Positions 28,886 through 33,103 of a DNA stretch of 33,103 nt are shown here, piece after piece (positions within the stretch are counted from its first letter, which is position 1; every line of letters begins with the position of its first letter). The translations under genes and the position numbers were made by a program. The DNA is from a virus. Location of the stretch: positions 1 to 33,103 of IMG/VR virus record IMGVR_UViG_3300028666_000316; one strand, written 5' to 3'. The notes under the pieces are model-generated. The model was not told the DNA's origin. It ran no database searches and saw nothing but the letters and a program-made list of their open reading frames with translations.

Positions 28886-29139
28886 AGGAGCGGCCCGTAC
28901 CGCTCCGCGATCTCGGCGGCGACGTTCAGGACGGCGATGCAGCCTTCGAGCGTGTCAGGCGTTCTGCCGTCCTCGGCGGCCTGTTCGATACGGAGCCGCC
29001 TGTCCAGCGTGACGAGCGCATGTGCGGCCTGTCGTGCGGCCACATCGGCGCTGTGCGGGGTTTGGCCCCAGTGGGCGTCGATTGCGTCGAGGATGGCGAG
29101 GTCGCGTCGGGCGGTTCGTGCGGTGTTGAGCGCCGTCAC
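28882..29139 (-). CDS. Hypothetical helical protein
   Basis: GTG 29139-29137 in a GTGA overlap. The 85-residue protein is Ala- and Arg-rich and looks all helical, with ARQAAHALVTLDRRLRIEQA and LEGCIAVLNVAAEIAERYG. No motif. Overlaps at both ends support it as a real gene. Function unknown. Confidence 0.65.
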   Translation of the reverse strand: MTALNTARTARRDLAILDAIDAHWGQTPHSADVAARQAAHALVTLDRRLRIEQAAEDGRTPDTLEGCIAVLNVAAEIAERYGPLL

Positions 29140-29447
29140 GCGAGCGCTTCGTGGATCGTCTGTACGTCCATGCCGAGCTCGAACGCGATGTGGTGCTCGA
29201 GCCGGGCGCCTTTCGACTTGTGCCAGCCGTCGAGCAGAACGATGCCGTCGCAGGTGACGAGTTCCGGCAGATCGGCGCGCAGGTAGTCAGCCCATGAGGC
29301 GCCTGTGCCCTCCAGGTGTTCGCTGCATTCGACAGGAGAAATGACCTCGTAGCCGCGAGCGATCAGGTCTAGCGTCGCCGTGCGAAACGCCGGGTAGTTG
29401 AACTCCTCGATGCCGGTCATCGGCCCGGAGAGATAGACGCGCGCCAT
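29136..29447 (-). CDS. DUF4406 / nucleoside 2-deoxyribosyltransferase-like protein
   Basis: ATG 29447-29445 with GGCAGG upstream. The 103-residue protein has VYLSGPMTG (4-12), NYPAF, SWADYLRADLPELVTCDGI and LLDGWHKSKGARLEH, the DUF4406 pattern of the deoxyribosyltransferase superfamily. These proteins are common in phages near DNA metabolism genes and may act on nucleotides; substrate not known. Confidence 0.85.
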   Translation of the reverse strand: MARVYLSGPMTGIEEFNYPAFRTATLDLIARGYEVISPVECSEHLEGTGASWADYLRADLPELVTCDGIVLLDGWHKSKGARLEHHIAFELGMDVQTIHEALA

Positions 29448-29480
29448 GAAGCCTGCCTTTCGCTCGGATGGGGGAAGAGC

Positions 29481-29510
29481 ACCCTACGCCTCAACCGGCC
29501 CGGGTGGCAA
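29481..29510 (-). promoter_or_regulatory. Promoter upstream of DUF4406 gene
   Basis: On the minus strand, TTGCCA (29510-29505) is followed after 18 nt by TAGGGT (29486-29481), fitting TANNNT. It lies in a 76-nt gap that is otherwise empty, the only break in the coupled run on this side. Start near 29474 would leave a short leader with GGCAGG before the ATG at 29447. Confidence 0.5.
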
Positions 29511-29523
29511 CTCTCAGCCGACG

Positions 29524-29913
29524 CTAGAGAGTTACGAGCTCGTGCGTCTCGAACAGCATCGTCGTCGCCGGCGCTGTGCCGCGTGCACGGAGCACCGTAG
29601 CGAGATCCTCGAGGTGTCTGGGGCGCGCAACGTAGACCTCTACTTGAGCGTTGATCAGCGCCCGGATCCACTCGATCTGCTCGACAGTCGGCTTGCTTTT
29701 CTCCCGTTTGAGCTCAACAGCGAGCAGCCGGTCGCGTACGAGGAACAGGTCTGGGAACCCTGCGCCGTCGGCGGCGACGGGGGTGCGCCAGCCTTTCGTG
29801 GTGAGCGCCGGCCGGAAGTGCGCGATCCGCCAGCCCATCAGTTTCGCCAGGTCGAGCACCATCTTCTGCCAGTCCGCCTCAAGGATCTCGTCGAGCGGCA
29901 GCTGCTTCGCCAT
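29524..29913 (-). CDS. VRR-NUC domain nuclease
   Basis: ATG 29913-29911 in a TGATG overlap. The 129-residue protein has a helical start with EADWQKMVLDLAKLMGW, then HFRPALTTKGWRTPV, AGFPDLFLVRDRLLAVELKR with D55, E67 and K69, and a following helix. This is the PD-(D/E)xK core of VRR-NUC proteins of the kind found as stand-alone phage nucleases, thought to act on branched DNA. Placement beside a methyltransferase and zinc protein fits DNA metabolism. Confidence 0.87.
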   Translation of the reverse strand: MAKQLPLDEILEADWQKMVLDLAKLMGWRIAHFRPALTTKGWRTPVAADGAGFPDLFLVRDRLLAVELKREKSKPTVEQIEWIRALINAQVEVYVARPRHLEDLATVLRARGTAPATTMLFETHELVTL

Positions 29914-30095
29914 CAGTACGGGATCACGTCGTAGGGCACCGGCTCACCGATCTTCCAGCCGCGCTCCGCCTCGAGCCGGTCGGTCGCCGCGATCAGGCAG
30001 TCGCCGCAGACATAGTGGTCGGGGTTGAGGTATTCGACGGGCAGCTCGTGCACCTCGACGCGCACGGCACACGCGGTGCAGAAGATCAGCCTCAC
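29913..30095 (-). CDS. Small zinc-ribbon-like protein
   Basis: GTG 30095-30093 in a GTGA overlap with the methyltransferase stop. The 60-residue product has CTAC near the start (MRLIFCTACAVRVEV) and CGDC at about 30-33, two CxxC knuckles. It ends EPVPYDVIPY. The longer open frame is a shadow of the methyltransferase gene. Confidence 0.65.
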   Translation of the reverse strand: MRLIFCTACAVRVEVHELPVEYLNPDHYVCGDCLIAATDRLEAERGWKIGEPVPYDVIPY

Positions 30096-32224
30096 GCGAA
30101 CAGGCTCTGCTGCTGCAGCCGCTTCGCACAGAGCGCCGCGTACTCGGGTGAGAGCTCGACCCCGACCGCACGCCGCCCGAGTTTGCGCGCGACGAGCGCC
30201 GTCGTGCCGGAGCCCATGAACGGGTCGAGGACGACGCCGGGGACATACTTGCCCGCCTCGGGGCCGCACGCGCATTCCGACCAGCCGACGGTCTCGGACG
30301 TCGGGCCTCCTTCGCGCCATCCCGCTCGCACGACCGGAAGCGGCGTCTTGGTCATCTCACGCGTGCCACCGTGCTCCCTGACCGTCTCGCGCTCCACGAT
30401 CCTCTCGCGCGCCTTCCCACAGATGCGGCAGACCCACTCCGGGCAGCCGGCGGCGATGCAGCGGCGCGGCAGCTCCTCCGGGAACGTCGCGAAGTGCGCC
30501 TCCGGGTACGGCTGCGTCGCGATCTCCCAGACCGATCGGATGTTGCGGCCGGCGCCAGGCCAGCGGTCATGGCCCTCCCGATTCGCGTGGTTCTCATGGC
30601 CGGTGATTCCAGGGTTCGTGCCGCTGATGGTCGTCTTGCGGCGTCCGTCCGGCGCGTGCGGCTCGCGCACCGCCTCCTGGTCGAAGTAGTAGCGCGGCGA
30701 CTTCGACAGCAGGAAGACATACTCGTGTGCCTTCGTCGGCCGGTCGGCGACCGACTCGGGCATCGGGTTCGATTTACTCCAAATCACATCGCTCCGCAGA
30801 TACCAACCTTGCTCATAGAGGGTCGCGGGCGCGGGGAAGTCGATGGTCGCGGCAGCACCGCTGTGAAGCGCGATGAGCGAAGAGTGCGCGAGTGCGGCGT
30901 TGTCGCCAGAAGCGGGACAACCGATAGCGATGCGCGCCTGATGTTGCTTGGCGACGAGGTGTGGATAGACCTCGCGGAGCACATCACGACACTCGTTCGT
31001 GCGGAGGTTCCAGCGGTAAAGAGGCTGGTTTCGTCCGCGCGTTGACTCCGAGATGCTGCCCTTGCCGACGATCGCCAGCGCGCGCTCGACCACTGCGCGG
31101 CTTGTGTTGCTGATCTCCAGCCCCGAGCCGTAGGTGTCCTGCGTCCGGGCGTAGCTGCGCTCGGTGCCGTCGGCCTTCGTGAACTTCGCGCCGGAGTCCG
31201 TGCCGGCCTTGCGCTTGTGGACGAAGATGCACCCCTCGGCGTCGATCATCGCGGCGAGCCACACGCGCTCGCGCTCGTCTTTGATCGTGCCCGTGTAGTA
31301 AGGCTCCTGTAGCGCGCGAGCCACTTTCCAGGGGATGCCGACGAGATCCTTCGGCTTCAAGTCGCCGTATGAGGGCAGGCTCCCAGGACGCCCTTCGCGC
31401 AGTTGCAGTTCCAGCAAAGGATCTGATAGCGGCTCGGCGGGCAGCCCTCGTCGAGAATGATCTTGTAGACGAGATGCCGCCTCTTCCCCCGGACCTGCGC
31501 TCCATCGTTCTGAACGTGGTCGATCGTCAGGAAAACTGGTTCCGTCTCCCCGCAGCACCGGCAGCGCGCCCCCAACGTCTCGATGATCGTCGTTCGCATG
31601 TTGCGCCGTCTCTGAGTTATCTGGCCGTTGAGGCGAGCCTTGTTCGCTTGGTGGTACGCGCGAGCCTTCGCCTTCTCCTGCTCTGAGTGCTCCGCGCTCC
31701 ACCGGCGCCTCGCCATCCGGTGATAGCAGCGAGGGCACATCCCCTTGGCCCGACCTCGCCGATCGGCTATCTGTCCGCATTCGCTGCACTGATATGGGCT
31801 GAGAGGCATAGGAATCTCCGAGATTCAGGAAAAGTGTTCCGTCATCAGATAATACTCTTCGCACCTCGCGGAACACGTCGACGATCGCGGCGACGTAGGC
31901 GTCCGGGGTCGGCTCGAGACCGATCTGCTGGTCGACGCGGACGGCACCGCATGAGCAGACATCGGCAGCCAGCCTGTCAGGGAACGCACCCTCGGTCTGC
32001 TTGCCGGGCGCACCGGAGCCGCCTCGCCCGCCGCGAGCGCCGATGGTGTCATGGTCGCAGTCCGGGTCGCCGCCGTCCCATTCACCGGTGCCGTAGTCGC
32101 GCAGGCCCCAGTAGGGCGGCGACGTGACGCAGCAGTTCACCGACGCGGCTGGCAGCTCGGCCAGGACCTCCCGCACGTCGCCGACGTAAAGCGTGAAGTC
32201 GGCGTCGTCGACGAACGGCGTCAC
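30092..32224 (-). CDS. DNA methyltransferase (N4/N6 type) carrying two nested homing endonuclease regions
   Basis: GTG 32224-32222 (GTGA overlap). The 710-residue frame has motif IV TSPPYWGLRDYGTG (34-47), a Cys cluster (CSCG), LFLNLGDSYA (131-140), GDLKPKDLVGIPWKVARALQ (287-306), GWYLRSDVIWSKSNPMPES (473-491), KAHEYVFLLSKSPRYYFD, a zinc-like CRICG/CACG region, and motif I DPFMGSGTT (667-675). Two stretches are foreign to the family. Residues 141-286 are the out-of-frame translation of an HNH gene, and residues 307-470 are an in-frame LAGLIDADG domain. Without them the enzyme is the usual length of about 400 residues. Both insertions lie between conserved blocks, so the enzyme may still fold. 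It likely protects phage DNA. Confidence 0.9.
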   Translation of the reverse strand: MTPFVDDADFTLYVGDVREVLAELPAASVNCCVTSPPYWGLRDYGTGEWDGGDPDCDHDTIGARGGRGGSGAPGKQTEGAFPDRLAADVCSCGAVRVDQQIGLEPTPDAYVAAIVDVFREVRRVLSDDGTLFLNLGDSYASQPISVQRMRTDSRSARSGQGDVPSLLSPDGEAPVERGALRAGEGEGSRVPPSEQGSPQRPDNSETAQHANDDHRDVGGALPVLRGDGTSFPDDRPRSERWSAGPGEEAASRLQDHSRRGLPAEPLSDPLLELQLREGRPGSLPSYGDLKPKDLVGIPWKVARALQEPYYTGTIKDERERVWLAAMIDAEGCIFVHKRKAGTDSGAKFTKADGTERSYARTQDTYGSGLEISNTSRAVVERALAIVGKGSISESTRGRNQPLYRWNLRTNECRDVLREVYPHLVAKQHQARIAIGCPASGDNAALAHSSLIALHSGAAATIDFPAPATLYEQGWYLRSDVIWSKSNPMPESVADRPTKAHEYVFLLSKSPRYYFDQEAVREPHAPDGRRKTTISGTNPGITGHENHANREGHDRWPGAGRNIRSVWEIATQPYPEAHFATFPEELPRRCIAAGCPEWVCRICGKARERIVERETVREHGGTREMTKTPLPVVRAGWREGGPTSETVGWSECACGPEAGKYVPGVVLDPFMGSGTTALVARKLGRRAVGVELSPEYAALCAKRLQQQSLFA
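30815..31306 (-). other. In-frame LAGLIDADG homing endonuclease domain within the methyltransferase
   Basis: Residues 307-470 of the methyltransferase frame, beginning EPYYTGTIKDERERVW. WLAAMIDAEGCIFVHKR is a LAGLIDADG motif, followed by GSGLEISNTSRAVVERALAI and YRWNLRTNECRDVLREVYPHL, typical of the beta-alpha repeat of these nucleases. Only one motif is visible. The ends lack intein residues (no Cys or Ser at the start, no His-Asn at the end), so this is not an intein. It interrupts the methyltransferase between VARALQ and the GWYLRSDVIW block. From memory, related methyltransferases carry a similar insert here; not verified. Confidence 0.8.
31357..31809 (-). CDS. HNH endonuclease nested out of frame in the methyltransferase gene
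   Basis: ATG 31809-31807 with GGAG 7 nt upstream; TGA at 31359-31357. The 150-residue protein has an N-terminal zinc ribbon (CSECG, then CPRCYHRM), a basic helix, and the nuclease core CRCCGETEPVFLTIDHVQND (C83, C86, D97, H98, N101) with YQILCWNCNCAKG (C132, C135, N134). The C-terminus is GACPHTAT. This is a well-known phage HNH type. Its ATG uses bases of the conserved Tyr-Ala of the methyltransferase LGDSYA motif, and its TGA lies in the codons for GDLK. The methyltransferase frame stays open through all 150 codons. Confidence 0.85.
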   Translation of the reverse strand: MPLSPYQCSECGQIADRRGRAKGMCPRCYHRMARRRWSAEHSEQEKAKARAYHQANKARLNGQITQRRRNMRTTIIETLGARCRCCGETEPVFLTIDHVQNDGAQVRGKRRHLVYKIILDEGCPPSRYQILCWNCNCAKGVLGACPHTAT

Positions 32225-32445
32225 GCCGCGACCGCCCGCTTGCGCCGGTAGTAGGCGTACTGGCGGTGTGTCGGCTTGCAGTAGATCGCCCTGAACTTCC
32301 CCCGGCCGACGCGTTCCGGCGGGATCGGGGCGCCGCAGTGGGCGCAGGTGCGTTCTTCTGCTTCGACGCGTTCTTCGCGGGCGACGCGTTCGAGCCGTGC
32401 TTGTTGGATCAGCGCCCGGATGTGGGCGCGCTCGTCAGCGGTCAT
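32221..32445 (-). CDS. Small zinc-ribbon protein
   Basis: ATG 32445-32443 in an ATGA overlap. The 74-residue protein has a charged helix (ERAHIRALIQQARLERVA), CAHCGAPIPPERVG and then YCKPTHRQYAYYRRKRAVA, giving CxxC plus Cys and His for zinc, with a basic tail for nucleic acid. Such proteins are common next to phage methyltransferases. Confidence 0.7.
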   Translation of the reverse strand: MTADERAHIRALIQQARLERVAREERVEAEERTCAHCGAPIPPERVGRGKFRAIYCKPTHRQYAYYRRKRAVAA

Positions 32446-32792
32446 GCGAGATGGCAGATGCCTGCGGTGCCCCATTCACGCCATGAGCCGATCCCGTCGT
32501 GCGGCTTGCCGGCGTCGCGATCCCAGACGAGGTAGGCGCGGTACAGCTGCTCGCGTGGCGTGGCCGCGCTTGGCCTGCCGACGCCGCCGACGGATGCCCA
32601 GGTCGACGGGAGGAACTGCATCCCCCCGCTATAACCGTTGCCGGTCTCGTCGTTCCAGGCGCCTTCGTGCTGATGGATGCAGAGCGCACCGACGAGCCAT
32701 GCTCGAGGCGCGTGCCAGCGTCGTGGAACCTGTGAGGCTCGGGCGACGCTGACGAACATGAAGATGACGATCGTGAGGGTTGCAAGTTTCAG
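32442..32792 (-). CDS. Resuscitation-promoting-factor/transglycosylase-like lysin, secreted
   Basis: The reading frame gives LKLATLTIVIFMFVSVARAS as a signal peptide, but no ATG, GTG or TTG precedes it closely; CTG 32792-32790, 5 nt after the previous stop and with AAGGG about 9 nt upstream, is the best candidate. ATG 32759 would cut off half of the signal. The mature part holds CIHQHEGAWNDETGNGYSGG with catalytic Glu (E43), MQFLPSTWASVGG, the ATPREQLYRAYLVW helix and a terminal GTAGIC, the c-type-lysozyme-like fold of Rpf and related muralytic enzymes. Rpf enzymes are actinobacterial, which supports such a host. It probably cleaves peptidoglycan for lysis or entry. Confidence 0.78.
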   Translation of the reverse strand: MKLATLTIVIFMFVSVARASQVPRRWHAPRAWLVGALCIHQHEGAWNDETGNGYSGGMQFLPSTWASVGGVGRPSAATPREQLYRAYLVWDRDAGKPHDGIGSWREWGTAGICHLA

Positions 32793-32797
32793 TCCAC

Positions 32798-33103
32798 CTA
32801 TCCCTTCTGTTGCTGGCGCGTCCTCGCGAGTTGGTTTCTCGCGGCTTGCGTGTTGTCGGCGTGCTGTCGTCCTTCCGCGTGCGAGCTCGCGGGCCCGCCT
32901 GCGGCCTCGCGTGCTTTCGGGTAGGAGCCGTAGATCCGCATCGCCGCGGTGATTGTCGACGGTAGACCGGCGGCTTTCAACTGGTCGCAACAGGACACGT
33001 ACTCATCCCAGGAAGGCCAGTGTCCGACGATCTCGCGTGCGAGGCGTATGCCGGCGAGGACATCCTCTGCGCTGGTTCGGCGAAACACGTTGCGGATCGG
33101 CGC
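32798..33103 (-). CDS. Homing-endonuclease-associated repeat protein, probably 5' truncated by the window
   Basis: The first start in the window is GTG 33088-33086, but the frame stays open to the edge (APIRN precedes), so the gene may begin outside. Visible sequence includes IRLAREIVGHWPSWDEYVS, AGLPSTITAAMRIYGSYPKA, the pattern of the HNH-associated repeat (PF18780-like), a small DNA-binding unit found in homing endonucleases. The C-terminal part is polar and ends in RTRQQQKG. It may be the tail of a larger homing nuclease. Confidence 0.6.
   Translation of the reverse strand, partial: APIRNVFRRTSAEDVLAGIRLAREIVGHWPSWDEYVSCCDQLKAAGLPSTITAAMRIYGSYPKAREAAGGPASSHAEGRQHADNTQAARNQLARTRQQQKG

Noticed and set aside
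30371-31045. Plus-strand 224-codon frame opposite the methyltransferase and LAGLIDADG region
   Set aside because: I checked whether this might be another antisense nuclease. It has no HTH, HNH, Vsr or LAGLIDADG features and looks like a compositional shadow.
30815-31306. Reading the LAGLIDADG segment as an intein
   Set aside because: No Cys/Ser/Ala nucleophile at the start, no TxxH block B, and no His-Asn with Cys/Ser/Thr at the end.
1-33103. CRISPR array, integrase or attachment site
   Set aside because: No regularly spaced repeats, no tyrosine or serine recombinase signature and no tRNA gene were seen on either strand.

Overview
The window is a GC-rich segment of a tailed double-stranded DNA phage (or a prophage or metagenomic phage contig). 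It carries small and large terminase, portal, MuF/capsid protease, HK97-type major capsid protein and a tail-tube-like protein. An actinobacterial host is likely (inference): there is a resuscitation-promoting-factor-type lysin, many GTG starts, dense NTGA stop/start overlaps, and the actinophage-type MuF-protease fusion. No integrase, tRNA or CRISPR array was seen, and both ends cut through genes.

Almost everything is read on the minus strand, so the biological order runs from right to left. From 33103 to 27183 lie replication and nucleic-acid genes: a homing-repeat protein, the Rpf-like lysin, a DNA methyltransferase loaded with homing endonucleases, a VRR-NUC nuclease, a DUF4406 protein, a GIY-YIG protein and a D5-type SF3 helicase. 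A 209-nt regulatory gap (26974-27182) holds three copies of GTGACACTT around a promoter. Next come ParB-methyltransferase, TerS, a zinc-finger protein, a beta-structured FN3-like protein, TerL, and small regulators including an XRE protein. From 20532 to 13005 is a cassette of glycosyltransferases, class I methyltransferases, a polysaccharide deacetylase, a C5 DNA methyltransferase and many tiny coupled genes. From 12622 leftward is the virion module: a small Cys/Gly-rich protein, portal, membrane protein, MuF-intein-protease, an accessory protein, major capsid, and head-tail and tail-tube proteins.

Three plus-strand units interrupt this order. A DUF2303 pair (4289-5478) and a secreted-protein pair (19178-19758) each end at a strong hairpin shared with a converging minus-strand gene, a moron-like layout. 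The third is the most notable object in the window: a homing endonuclease gene (8475-9230, plus strand) lying wholly inside, and antisense to, the intein (8442-9248, minus strand) of the MuF-protease protein. The intein keeps all splicing residues but has no recognisable endonuclease domain on its own strand. Its middle is the reverse complement of the nuclease, in the register where the two codon sets are the same triplets.

A second nested case lies in the methyltransferase gene at 30092-32224. An HNH endonuclease (31357-31809) is read in another frame of the same strand and fits exactly between two conserved methyltransferase blocks, while a LAGLIDADG domain is inserted in frame further on. 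In all three cases the host frame stays open. The window thus shows three ways to carry a homing nuclease inside an essential or conserved phage gene without breaking it: antisense in an intein, out of frame on the same strand, and in frame. Several minus-strand promoters share a near-consensus -35, an 18-nt spacer and a TANNNT or TATAAT-like -10.
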